Source: Cudoniella acicularis (lineage: Eukaryota > Ascomycota > Leotiomycetes > Helotiales > Helotiaceae). From it: a DNA stretch of 21,928 nucleotides. Of this stretch, positions 10,223 through 20,800 are shown in pieces (position 1 is the stretch's first letter; each line of letters opens with the position of its first letter). The translations under genes were made by a program, and so were the position numbers. A model generated the notes under the pieces. The model saw only the letters and a program-made list of their open reading frames with translations. It was not told the DNA's origin and did not search any database. The stretch lies in contig JAAMPI010000971.1 of the NCBI GenBank assembly GCA_013054445.1, positions 1-21,928 of the forward strand, written 5' to 3'.

Positions 10223-13200
10223 ATGGCCCTCATCATGGCTTCCGATGCGTCACGCCGGTAAGCTTTACCTCTCGCATTCTTCTATCCCCTCCCTGCGCGC
10301 TTCTATCAGGCGCTTCTCACGTGCGGGGATGGCCTCACGCTGGACATGCAGCGCTAGTAGTCTAGCAGGGGGCTCTAGCAAGCGCTAGACAGTCGCGTTG
10401 CGAAAGTTGCCGACCTCGCGTCGACGTCCCGGGGCAGAAGAAGATCACAAAGGTGAACTTCACGATACCGGAACTGACTGATCGCGTGTCGCCGCAGATG
10501 GCTCGACGATAGTGGCATCTGGAGCTGTCGCATCAAGCTCCCGCAATCCCAGTCGCAGGCCGATTCTCAACGAGCCGCAGCCCAGGCACAGGCACAAGCA
10601 CAAGCAGCAGCAGAAGAAGCGTCGCAGCGCAACGACGAGATGGCTCCCGCTGAGATGGACGTCCCTCTGCAGAGCACCAGTCCCAGCTCGCGGCGCAACA
10701 AGGGCAAGCTGGCAGAAGCTATTCAGAGCATGGCGAAACTCAATAACAACCTCGATTCCCTCGAACTGCCCACTGATCCCGATGCACAGGCGACGGTGAC
10801 AGATTTCCTCGATTTCACAGAGTACCTCCCTTCAGACATGATCCGATCACTCACGCTCATCGGCAACCTCGACAATACATACTCGAAAGCTTCATATGAG
10901 GTTCATGACCTCACGAAACTATATGGGCAGCTTCCAAGCTTGCCGGCGGATAAAAAGCCAGATCCAACGGGTTTGCGGGCGGAAATTTCGCAGAATTTGG
11001 GCGAATCCCTTGGGGCCCGCACGGCTTCATATGCAGAGGCTTGCCGCATGGTAGAGAATGTCGAGCGCCATTATAATCGAATCAAGAATATACACGCGAA
11101 GCTGCAATCGATAGCTGACGCCTACCCCCCTTCTCGAGAAGCGAGTCCCGTCCAACAGAAGACAAAATCGCCTGTCTTGAATCGAGCGCCCAAGATCACT
11201 CTACGTGTTGATCGAGGAGCAGCGGATGGAGGAGCCATGAAAGTACGAAAGCATCGAGCGCCGAGAATTACGGTTCCTGGAGAAGTTCTAGCACCATATG
11301 AGCTCGACTATGAATCTTATGGATCCGACAGCGATGACTCGAGCGAGGACCAGTTTGTCACTCCTCGAGAAACCCCAGCCCGAAGTTTGAATGGCAATAA
11401 TGGAAAGATAAGATTGAAGATTCCGAAATTGAAAAGGGAAAAGTCGTCGAAGCCCCCAAGAGAGAACCGACCTCCTGGATTTGGCACAAACGTGCATAGT
11501 CAAGTTGCTGGTATCTCCACAAGTAATGCATTGAGATTGCTTGCGCCACCTCCAGCTGACGCCAAACCTGGAAGTGAACACCTGCCTTGGCTGGCATTGA
11601 GCGAGTATGAGCTTGGTCTTCTCAGAAAGAAGATGAAGAAGAATGCTGTCTGGTCGCCAAGCGATACAATGATTAACAGAGAGTTGAAATCAAGAGGACG
11701 TGGATTGGAGGCATATCGAGCGGCAGTGGCAGCCGCATCTGCAAAAGGCGAGACTATTGAAGTGCCTCCACAACTCAATGGACAACAAGTCACGGATAAA
11801 GGCGCATTGAGTGCTGAGGCTGCAAATAAACCCATTGAAGAGGAAGCGCCTCTGATGAACCGTGGTATGAAGCTCAATGAGGCAAAGAAGCTTAAAAGAG
11901 AAAACCAGAAGAAGGAACTCGAGGCTGCAGAGGAGGGCTTCGAAGAAGCTCAGCGGAAAGTGGGAAATGCGAAAGCGGCAATGGAAAATCTTTTTGGCGC
12001 AAGTGACAAGGTTGCAGTCAAGGAGGAAAAGAAGAGTACTGCAAAAACACCAAGCAAAACACCTGCTAGGAAGCGAAAAAGGGATCCCGAGCCCGAAACT
12101 GAAGTTGATGGCGAAAAGCCTGCTGGCGCAGAATCTGTAGCAAAACCAGCGAGGCCATTGCTAAAGCGTAGCAAGACGGAGACCCCCGTTCCTGTTCCCC
12201 AACCAATATCGACAAAACAAGCAACCCCGGCAGCAACCCCGGCAGCATCGGAAGCGGCTCTTTCAGTTGTCAGCGAAACAGCCCCTATCCAACTCCCTCT
12301 CTTGGCTCCTGCTCCGGCTACAGCTATCACTCCAGCGGCACCTCAAACACCTGTTGAGACACCAACTGAGAGCGTTGTTGTACCTATACCAGTCCCAATT
12401 CCTTCTCCGAAAAAATCTTCTACCCCCATTCTCCCTCCCGTAAGGGAGCCAAGAAGGACCATTAAGAAAGAAGTGAGAAAGATTGAACTGCCAACAGCAA
12501 CATCTGATCGTCCTCGTCGAGGCTCCTTAGTCCAAACACCAATTACTCCCGTACCACCGTCTGCTACTTCACCAATCACTGTACCAATTCCAGCGCCTAT
12601 AACAGCCCCAGCACCAGAAGCTCTCCCACCTAAACGCCCAAGTTCATCACGCAGCAAGGCAGCTAGTATCGAGCGTGATATTGGGGCCGCAGCGGCCACC
12701 GATCGTCCTCGTCGTGCAAGCACAGCTCGCAATACTCCCGCGCCTGAACCACGCCAACCGAGCAAGCGTACCAAGCGTCCAGCTCCTGGAGTTGTGACAA
12801 AAGGGCCAACAGATTCAACGGCCGTCAGTGTCGGCAGGAGAAGCGCAGCAACCCGTAAGAAGGCTGGCCCCAAGAGGGAAAAGAAAGATGGTCGGGAAGG
12901 GAGTGCAGCCCAGGAGATCTACGATGAGGTGGACGATGAAGGAAACATCATTGATCCGAACGAACCGCGATATTGCTTGTGCAACCGTGTTAGTTTTGGT
13001 ATGATGATTGGTTGTGAAAATGGCGATGTAAGTATATAGTCTCAAATCTTGTTCATATATACATTGTACATTGTTTTTTTGCATTGCTCGCACTCCATCT
13101 ACTTTTTGATTTTGTTTTTTGCATTTACATTTTAAAGAGAGAGGCTAACTTGCGCCGAAAAAGTGTGATAAAGAGTGGTTCCATCTCGAGTGCGTGGGTC

Positions 13201-13307
13201 TCGAACAAATCCCACCGAGAACAACAAAATGGTATTGTCCCGAATGTAGGGTTACGCTTGGGATTGGCGAGAAAGGAGAGGTGAATGCGAGGGGGAAGAA
13301 GAAGTGA
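10223..13307 (+). CDS. ING-family PHD-finger chromatin protein
   Basis: Exons are 10223-10257, 10498-13027 and 13164-13307, giving 902 residues (898 from the in-frame ATG at 10235). Intron 1 is long (240 nt, GTAAGC, CTGAC branch-like site). Intron 2 (136 nt, GTAAGT, GCTAACT) splits the PHD finger between its second cysteine pair and CDKEWFH. Domains: a Gln/Ala-rich start (about 25-60); an ING N-terminal histone-binding-type helical domain at about 107-221 (YLPSDMIRSLTLIGNLD); a conserved block near 385-430 (LSEYELGLLRKKMKKNAVW); a charged coiled-coil-like stretch near 480-530; a long Pro/Ala/Thr-rich basic region; and a C-terminal PHD finger at about 837-883 with C-x1-C, C-x4-C, H-x2-C and C-x2-C ligands. 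ING proteins read H3K4 methylation in NuA4, NuA3 (acetyltransferase) or Rpd3L (deacetylase) complexes; yeast members are Yng2, Yng1 and Pho23. Which complex this one joins cannot be told. It is much longer than the yeast proteins because of the disordered middle. The reading frame is intact throughout. Confidence 0.9.
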
Positions 13308-13547
13308 TGTGATGGTGCTTGATTCTATGGCCTTGATACCAGGGGTGGCGTTTAGGAACTTTTTATCTGGTGTGACTGGCTTCTTCGCTGGGCCACTTTG
13401 CAGAGCTGGAGTGAAATGGTGGTGGTGCGTACGATTATTTTCGTAGATTCATTCTCGCTTTCATGATGAATTGATTTGCTTGCTTGCTTTTGTGTTAAGT
13501 TTGAAATGGGCGTTCCGGAATTGGGGATCAACGGGATGGATGGCAAG

Positions 13548-13592
13548 GGAAGGAAGGGGAAGGGAAGGGAAGGGAAGGGAAGGGAAGGGAGG
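13548..13592 (+). repeat. (GGGAA)n pentanucleotide tract, possible G-quadruplex
   Basis: About six clean GGGAA units follow a slightly irregular start, giving eight runs of three or more G on the plus strand separated by one to six A/G bases. This arrangement fits the classical G-quadruplex pattern. It begins about 240 bases after the ING gene stop. Confidence 0.85.
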
Positions 13593-13638
13593 TGCTGAAA
13601 GAGTCTGGATAATAAGCCACATCTGTATAGGCCAGTAG

Positions 13639-13648
13639 TACCTAGGTA
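13639..13648. promoter_or_regulatory. TACCTAGGTA palindrome, copy 1
   Basis: A perfect 10-bp palindrome in noncoding DNA. The same sequence recurs at 14535-14544. Function unknown; a dimeric regulator site is possible. Confidence 0.35.
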
Positions 13649-13706
13649 ATAATGTACTGGCCACACCGCCACGATGGATCACTAAACAACAGTTCAGCAA
13701 GCCCGC

Positions 13707-13793
13707 CATGGTAATGGTAATGGCGATGGTGATTATGGCAATGGCAAAAAGGGTAGTAATGGACAATGGTAATAATGGTAAAGGCAACGGCAA
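13707..13793. repeat. Degenerate ATGGTA/ATGGCA satellite
   Basis: Repeated ATGG-based triplet and hexamer units (ATGGTA, ATGGCA, ATGGCG) run for about 85 bases with interruptions. The tract explains why a long frame stays open on the opposite strand. Confidence 0.7.
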
Positions 13794-14008
13794 ACATGTT
13801 TCTAACACCGTGCTGTAATTGCACGCTTGAAGCTTCCCACCAGAGGCGCCGGGCACGCGCTGGGTGACCCGAGTGAGCGAGTCCGCCTTTCTTCTCTTCC
13901 GCAGCTAAGTGCTGAGTGCTTCGTAACCCAGAGTGCCTTGGGAAGAAGCGCCCAGTTACATCTAACGCGCAGAGTGCCGCTAAACCAAGTTTAACCAACG
14001 ACGTCACA

Positions 14009-14167
14009 ATGTCTGACAATGCCTCGATTCGACATTTTGTTTTCGCCTCAACCTTATTTGCCATGTGGCCCATGCCATGGTCTTGTGCGATATCGATTAC
14101 ATTCATCCAATTCAAGAAGAGTACCCAGGTAAGAAGAACACCTGCATCTCCTATTCTTCCCAAATAG
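14009..14167 (+). CDS. Small ORF, one hydrophobic segment, doubtful
   Basis: A 52-codon ORF starts at an ATG in a good fungal context (GTCACAATGTC). It encodes MSDNASIRHFVFASTLF followed by more hydrophobic residues, then FKKSTQ. A GTAAGA donor-like site follows STQ at about 14129. Splicing to the AG ending at 14200 would keep a phase-0 frame to the TGA at 14381-14383, but adds nothing recognisable. It could be a tiny membrane protein or chance. I do not recognise it. Confidence 0.2.
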   Translation: MSDNASIRHFVFASTLFAMWPMPWSCAISITFIQFKKSTQVRRTPASPILPK

Positions 14168-14534
14168 TTATGTTTCACTGTGGTTGTGAGGCCTTCTCAG
14201 GCTGCACGACAGCTGCTCGTGATGAGCTGGAAGTCTAGACCGCGTAGAGATCTTCTCCGGCCTGTTTCTGACTTCGAATCTTTTCATTGTGTAAGGCTGC
14301 CTCCCCTCCACACCTGCACCCCAATCACGGAGCACCACTCCGCCTCCGTTCTTCATATTGACGTCACTCACATCGGATTGTGAGCCCAGACCATTCCAAA
14401 GTTCCCTTTTAATTTTTTTCTAAAAAGCCTCCACGTGCCTCACATTTCTAGTCCTCATGATCAAGTATCTACGCTCAGCACCTTTACTATAGCACTGATA
14501 GTTGGCCTTTATATGCCTCCAGATCCACAAAAGC

Positions 14535-14544
14535 TACCTAGGTA
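14535..14544. promoter_or_regulatory. TACCTAGGTA palindrome, copy 2
   Basis: Identical to the copy at 13639-13648, and here extended to the 12-bp palindrome CTACCTAGGTAG. It lies about 720 bases upstream of the transporter start. Confidence 0.35.
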
Positions 14545-15265
14545 GTAAAGCTACAATGTTGCAACCTCGCCGTCCTCTTTGGTTCTTGAAAGCGTCAGGC
14601 TCTGTATCTCCTCGCGCGAAATGGGTTATAACACTCTCAATATCTCTACTACTGTGACATTGTAAGGAAAAAAGTGGATTTACCCTAATCTAGCCTATCC
14701 TCTCATGTTGACTCTCGGATTTTAGCACTTTTCACATAGTGGCTGTTTCTTAGTTTTCGAGTGTTTTGTGCGAATTCGCTCTACTACGCACCTAACGGTC
14801 GAGGAGATACTTTATGAACCTACTTGGCTCTGGTGTAGAGATTTCTCGTGCCTTACGATACCGGAAGTTGTAAGAGCCTTCGGTTGCCGCGATGTCTTTT
14901 CCATGCCCGCGGCCGGCCAGGAAGTCTTCATCGTCGAAAATTCGTACTCCAACTTGCTCGAAGAAAAGCTTTTCACAGAAGCGTGGAAGGCTTATCTTTG
15001 CGTTTGCGGGGTGCTGGCCCTGCTGATGCATGCGGCAGGAGACTGGTAGGTGCTCGCTGCAATACTCGGTTTCTATTTGTTGTCACTGTGTACTCATCCT
15101 TATTTTTCACGATTGCATTTCCCTAGACAGTTCTATTGGCCTCTTATACATCAAAACGGCTCGGATCGATGAGCCTCTGCTCACTTTTCACCTGGCTGTC
15201 GTTCTGTGTTTGGAGACGGCTACAAATCTGTGATCTTCTGTCAAAACAGCAAGCCGGCAGTGCGA

Positions 15266-17091
15266 ATGGTGTCCACACATAAAGTCCCGTCCTTGGGCTC
15301 AGACTCCACAAGAATGGAAGCTGGCGACACAAAGAACCACTACACTTCCGACATCAGCCCGGGCGATCAAATCAACTCGGAATCCGAGCCTGCTTTTATT
15401 GTGGATCACCATACTAAGCGGGCTCCCTGTCGCAAATTCGACTTTCGACTTCTCCCCGTACTAGCTGTTATGTATCTGTTCAGCGCATTGGACAAGGGAA
15501 ATCTTGGCAACGCAAAGGCCGACCATCTGGAAGATAACCTACATTTCAAGGGGAATCAGTACAACATTATTCTGAGTGCTTTCTATATCCCTTATGTACT
15601 GTTTGCTCCTCCTTTGTTGAGTTGTTCCACCCTGTGTGTACGAATAGCACAGCTCTGACCGATGGCAGGGAATGATTGGAAAGAAATATGGTCCGGCTAT
15701 AGTGCTTCCTATTATGAGTACGTATAAAATTGAACAAAAGTTTAGGGAGCAGACTAACAATGTTTTGTGGCATGCTTTGGAGCTATGACCCTTCTGATTG
15801 GTAAGCATTCCCACCTCTCCGAGGACGCCTGATTTTCTACTTGTGTGTCAGTGCCACCGTGCTTAAAACACCTTAATTAACAATGAATAGTCACTGCTTA
15901 CAACTTCAGTGGAATAATAGCTTTAAGATGGTTCCTTGGTATGTCAAAACAACAGACGATCGCCTGAATCGCAAACTTACAAATGCACAGGCATGGCAGA
16001 ATCCGCTTTCTTCCCTCTAGTGATATATTATCTTACTACTTTCTATCGAAGAGGGGAACTTGCCCGACGTCTCGCAATCTTTTATGCAGCCATTAATATC
16101 GCCAATGCGTTTTCCAGGCTTCTCGCATATGGCGTCTTTCGGATAACGAACACTCCTCTCTATCCATGGCGCTATCTTTTCCTCGTAGAAGGATCTCTAA
16201 CGTTCTTATTCGCTATATTCGCTTTCTTTTATCTGCCAAAGAACGCGGCATTTGCATCCTTCCTTAACGAAAGCGAGAAGACACTTGCCTATCACCGGAT
16301 TCAAGTTGACTCGTCCTCTGTCGTCAATGAAAAGTTCGATCTTCGCGACTCTCTAGAGACTTTTCTCCAACCTACAACATACGCTTTTCTCGCCATAGAA
16401 ATATGTTTTGGTGTCCATCTCCGATCAGTGTCGCTCTTTCTTCCACAGATTGTTGCCAGGCTTGGTTACTCCGCCGTCAAGACAAACCTACATACAGTTG
16501 CTCCGAATGTCACTGGAGTAGTCATGCTTCTGATCCTAGCGTTTTCATCCGATTTCACCCGTAGGAGAGGCCCATTCGTCGTCTTGGGATTCATCTTCAC
16601 CTTTGTGGGATTTGCCATTTATGCTACCATCGATGTCCTTGAACAGAAGCACATAGCTTACTTTGCTACTTTCATGATGTGTTGGGGAACTTCCGCTCCA
16701 TCAGTTCTACTCTCAACTTGGTACAATGTGAGCAAACTCACCCCCAAATGTTCTACAAAGAGTAAACTGACTCGGTTTCAAGAATAACACGCCGAGTGAA
16801 GGTCGTCGGATCGTGCTTACCTCGGTTGGAGTCCCACTAGCAAGTGTGATGGGGCTGGTATCTAGCAACATCTTCACACCGCAATCAGCGCCCAAATACA
16901 TACCTGCTCTGGCAACCACTGCCGCTTTCGGAGCTACGGGAGCCTTGCTAGCGGGATTGCTGAGCGTATTTATGACGCTAGACAATAAGAGAAGAGACAG
17001 AAAGCTTGGAAGAAAATTGAATATTCAGGAAGTACCGACGGAGCAGCTGAGGGATGGACCGAGCGTGCCTGAATTTAGGTGGTTCTTGTAA
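15266..17091 (+). CDS. MFS transporter, Dal5/allantoate-permease type, possibly decaying
   Basis: Best model exons: 15266-15616, 15669-15717, 15768-15800, 15891-15938, 15991-16727 and 16783-17091, giving 508 residues, a normal length for this family. Family features: the N-terminal FDFRLLPVLAVMYLFSALDK block; GKKYGP in the loop after the second membrane span; ALRWFLGMAESAFFP; FYRRGELARRL; YPWRYLFLVEG; LFLPQIVARLGYS; and NNTPSEGRR near the C-terminal third. About twelve spans are expected. Dal5-type proteins are plasma-membrane proton symporters for anionic small molecules such as allantoate, nicotinate or ureidosuccinate; the substrate here is unknown. Introns at 15801-15890, 15939-15990 and 16728-16782 are canonical. 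The first two are not: intron 1 (15617-15668) would start TT instead of GT, and intron 2 (15718-15767) would end TG instead of AG. Canonical alternatives shift the frame at intron 1, or drop five residues at intron 2 (acceptor AG at 15781-15782). This suggests a pseudogene in the making or base errors. Confidence 0.75.
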
Positions 17092-17864
17092 CCTGAATGT
17101 AATAACTACGGTGGGATTAGGAGCATGAAAGATCTCGAAAATTGTAGGCGCTGAAAGTTTTTATGTGGCTTCATAAATTCATTGCATTGGCGACCTTACT
17201 CGGTCCGGTATTTTCTGAGTGCTGGGGATAAACTAAAATCCGAATAAGTTGTTTAAAAAAAGGTAATATACCCATAGTAGGATAGCGATTTAGACTTTTT
17301 AAGTAGTCTATGGAGCTCTCCGTTTAAATAAATATCTGGTATATAATTTGTAGTCAACGAAGCTGAGTTATTTTACTACTGTGGAATATTATAAATCTGA
17401 TGACTAGAATGGAACCCTGCGAACCCGGCACTCTGAAAATACCGCATCGAGTACGTTAAGACAAAGACTATCAGTGCAAGTTATGGTAACGTTCCAGGCT
17501 AGCAAAGGGTCCTTGTATTCGCAACAATTGTTGACAGTTCGGTGTAGAGTGTAAAATTCAACACAGAACAACATTCGTAATCCACAAAAATTTGACTCTT
17601 TATTCGGTCAAGATGAAGAGGAGTCTAAACCCCTGAATTTTCAGACGAGGCGAGTATGAAAAGTCCGTGCGTAGCAAGCGAATCGGAAGATAGTTTTCGC
17701 CCTCCGTGACCTGGAGACGGGAAGCGCGTCCTCAAAAATAAACCGCGTCCAAAAAAGTCAACCTCTCGTTGCCGACTTTCTGAGCTTCTAGAAAGCCTTT
17801 GCGCGCCTGCAGAAGCGCACCAAACTCGCTCATCACCTTCGATACCGGTATCAATTTTCTCGCC
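17092..17864. other. Intergenic: transporter 3' flank and NIC96 promoter
   Basis: No supported gene. The left half is AT-rich, as expected of a 3' flank. The frame upstream of the NIC96 ATG is open back to about 17799 but has no earlier ATG, so it is read as leader. Confidence 0.5.
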
Positions 17865-20800
17865 ATGTCGCTCTTTGGGTCACCGGTTACTGAGCCCTCT
17901 GCACCTGGGCAGGGACCATTTGGGAATGCCCTGCCGCTTCCATCAACTGGTATTTCATTTTTTACGTCGGCATCCACCGCGCCGCCGCAGGGAGGAACAT
18001 CGACTGCAGGTGGAGCTTTTGGGGGTTTTGGGGCAACCTCTACCGCACAACCATGGGCAGGGACATCAACTGGAGGCTCCTTTGGGGGGGTTTGGGGGTT
18101 TGGGATCAACATCCACTGCGCAACCACAGGCAGGGACGCCGACTGGGGGTAGCTTTGGGGGCTTTGGAGGAGGTATTGGAGGTGGCACTGGAGCGTTTGG
18201 AAGCACATCGAGACCACCTGCGTCAAGTAGTACCTTTGGGACAAATGCGCAACCGGCTTCACAGGCTCCACCAACGAATAATCCGCTGGCTACTTCAACT
18301 TCGCAAGGTCTCCAGCAATCACAACAGAATGGCCAAAATCATGCGTATTTCGACTCAATTCTAGAGAGAAGTAGGAAGAGGATGTATGGTCAAACGGATG
18401 GTGATGATCTGCCACACCTCCAACTTGGATTAGGAGATCTCCGCCAACGCATAAAACGCCTTGCTCCGGGGCCTCAAGATCGAAGCGTTGATGGCAAGGC
18501 ACATTATCTTCTCGCAGCTTCCGGTGTAGATCCGGGAGCGGCAATCAGAGATTTGAACTTATTCAACACCGGCGCAGGGAAGATTGAACAGCGTGCCCCA
18601 GTGCAACAACCTGTAGATACCGATGTCGAAGGATATCTTGCGAATCTACAAACGCAAACGACCTTAAGCATGATATCTGATGGTCTGGCAAGATCTATTC
18701 GCGACTTCGACACATTCTTGGAAGACAATGTTACCATGGAGTGGGATGCGCAAAGAAAGAGGATATATCAACACTTTGGTATAAAGCCCAGAGAAAGCCC
18801 TGTTGGTGCTGATAGGGGAAGCTTTACTGCAACTGCGCCAGCAGCTTCTGCAGGATTTGGTCGGTCGAGACGAAGCAAAGCGGCAGCCATCGCCGGCTCA
18901 AGGGCGTCTGGAGCCGCGGGAATAAGCACTTTTGGAAGATCGAGCCTGCAAAAATCTGCTATTGGTGCTGCAGTTCCTGCAGGCGCGGCAAGCCAACAAG
19001 TCTTTGCGGATGTGACACAAACCATGGAGCAAAATGGCGTTGCTACATCAGCTCCAGCTGATCGCTTCCAACGAAACAAGCAGGGCCAATACGCCGAAAA
19101 AGTACAAAATCTGAACTTGGCTCGACTGCATAAGCGCTGTTATCCTGTCTGCCACGAGTTTGCAAGAGTGGTTGAAACTGCAGGCGAGCAACATGGCCCA
19201 GATCTCATCAAAGCTTATAAGGCCTTCATTGAAATTATATCCGAAAACCCCGAGGTGGAATCATTGGCAGACTCTCGTGCTGTGAAGGAGCGCCAGTTTG
19301 CAGGGCTCTACTTGGATGAAAGAGCCGGTGCAAATCCCGAGATCAGGAAGAAGATTATCCGAGGTGGAACAAGGTGTCTTGAGAAATTGGCGTTCGAAGA
19401 AGTGGAAAGTGTTATCAGCAAAAATCCCCGGGAAGCCAATCTTGGAGGCATTCCTAATGTGATCAGCAAAGTCAAAGCCTACGTGCGATTTTTGGCTTCC
19501 AAAAAGAGACTATCCGGCGACAATATCGACCTGCAGATGCTCGGAGATGACTACGTCTGGGCTCTCATCTATTATCTCCTCCGGACTGGACATATTCAAG
19601 AAATCATTCAGTATGTAAACGACAATTCTAATGCTTTTCGTGCGATCGATCCAACTTTTCTGGGTATATTTCAGAATACCACCAGAGCGATGATAGAAGA
19701 CTTCGTAGAGACCTACAGGATCGCATCAACAATGAGTACAATCAACGTCTTCGGATAGCTCCTGAAAACTCGATCGACCCATATAGAATGGCTTGCTACA
19801 AAATTATCGGACGCTGTGACTTGAGGTCGCGGAATATTGAAGGTATCAGTCACAATGTTGAAGACTTTGTCTGGCTCCAGCTAGTTCTTGCCCGAGAAGT
19901 GAATCGCGTTGATGAAATTGCAAGCGAGGTCTACGGGCTTGCTGATTTACAAAAAACTATGAGGGAAATCGGTGCCAGATTTTTCATCAAAGGAGGTGCC
20001 GAAGTCGGTTGCTCTTTTGGAGCCTACGTTTTCTTCCAGGTTGCGTGCGGCATGTTTGAAGAAGCCGTTGCATATCTGTATTCTTACTCATACGCCGATG
20101 GGGTGCACTTGGCTACCGTTATGGGCTATTACGGCCTGTTAAGGGTGTCGAATCCAAACACCAGCGGGGAAAATCTTCTAACTCGAACTGTCAGAGACAA
20201 CCCTCAAATCAATTTTGGCCGTATGGTGGGCTATTACACACGCGATTTCAGGGCTGCCAATGTCGGTGCAGCTGTCGATTATCTGGTCCTCATCTGTCTT
20301 AACGAGGATTTGCCAGGCCAGCTAGGGGCAAGCCAAGTCGCTTTATGCCATGACGCATTACGAGAACTAGTACTAGAAAGTAGAGAGTTTGCCCTGCTAC
20401 TAGGAGATATTTATGGAAGTGGTCAGCGTTCGGCGGGTCTTGTTGCCGAACGGGTGAGCCTCATTGGCTTGAGTGAGACGGACGACTTCATGCGAACAAT
20501 CACGATCCAGGCCGCCAGTGCTGCGGACGACAATGGACGGACTACGGATGCAGCTCTCTTATACTACCTCGCAGAGGAGTTTGACAACGTTATAGTGATT
20601 GTGAATCGGGCTCTGAGTGAATTCTTAGTCGTCCCTATCGGCCAGAATCCAATACTGCTCCAACCTCTCAAACCAAACCCGCAGCCCAGTGCTGGGGACA
20701 TTCAGACTGGTAGCATGAGTCTTGCTTCCATTGACAGTCCTAAGGGACTGGCCATTACCTATAAGGAAATTTTCGACAGGAACAGAGCACAACGGGACAA

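Larger units (their letters stand above)
13308..15265. other. Intergenic region with satellites and palindromes
   Basis: About 2 kb between the ING gene and the transporter. It contains a (GGGAA)n tract, an ATGG-based satellite, two TACCTAGGTA palindromes and one small ATG ORF at 14009 listed separately. A 178-codon minus-strand frame (13642-14178) starts at GTG and runs through the ATGG satellite; a 93-codon plus frame (14768-15049) starts at GTG. Neither is supported. One GATA-type site (TGATAG, near 14490) lies upstream of the transporter; a single copy carries little weight. Confidence 0.5.

Noticed and set aside
14009..14167. VMA21-like V-ATPase assembly factor
   Set aside because: The spacing from the first Ile to the Pro in the hydrophobic segment resembles the first span of Vma21, but no second span or conserved Ala-rich segment follows in any frame nearby.
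13642..14178. 178-codon minus-strand open frame
   Set aside because: The start is GTG, the composition reflects the ATGG satellite it crosses, and no domain is visible.
14768..15049. 93-codon plus-strand frame upstream of the transporter, considered as an extra 5' exon
   Set aside because: It begins at GTG, has no early ATG, and does not resemble transporter N-termini. The ATG at 15266 gives a normal-length protein.
18091..18130. 40-nt GT-AG intron to explain the first NIC96 frame shift
   Set aside because: Its length would restore frame, but 40 nt is shorter than other introns here and it would delete half of a recognisable FG repeat unit.
19611..19674. Intron with GTATGT donor and TTTCAG acceptor in NIC96
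   Set aside because: The signals look good, but the resulting frame hits a stop within six codons and the conserved YVNDNSNAFRAID segment would be lost.
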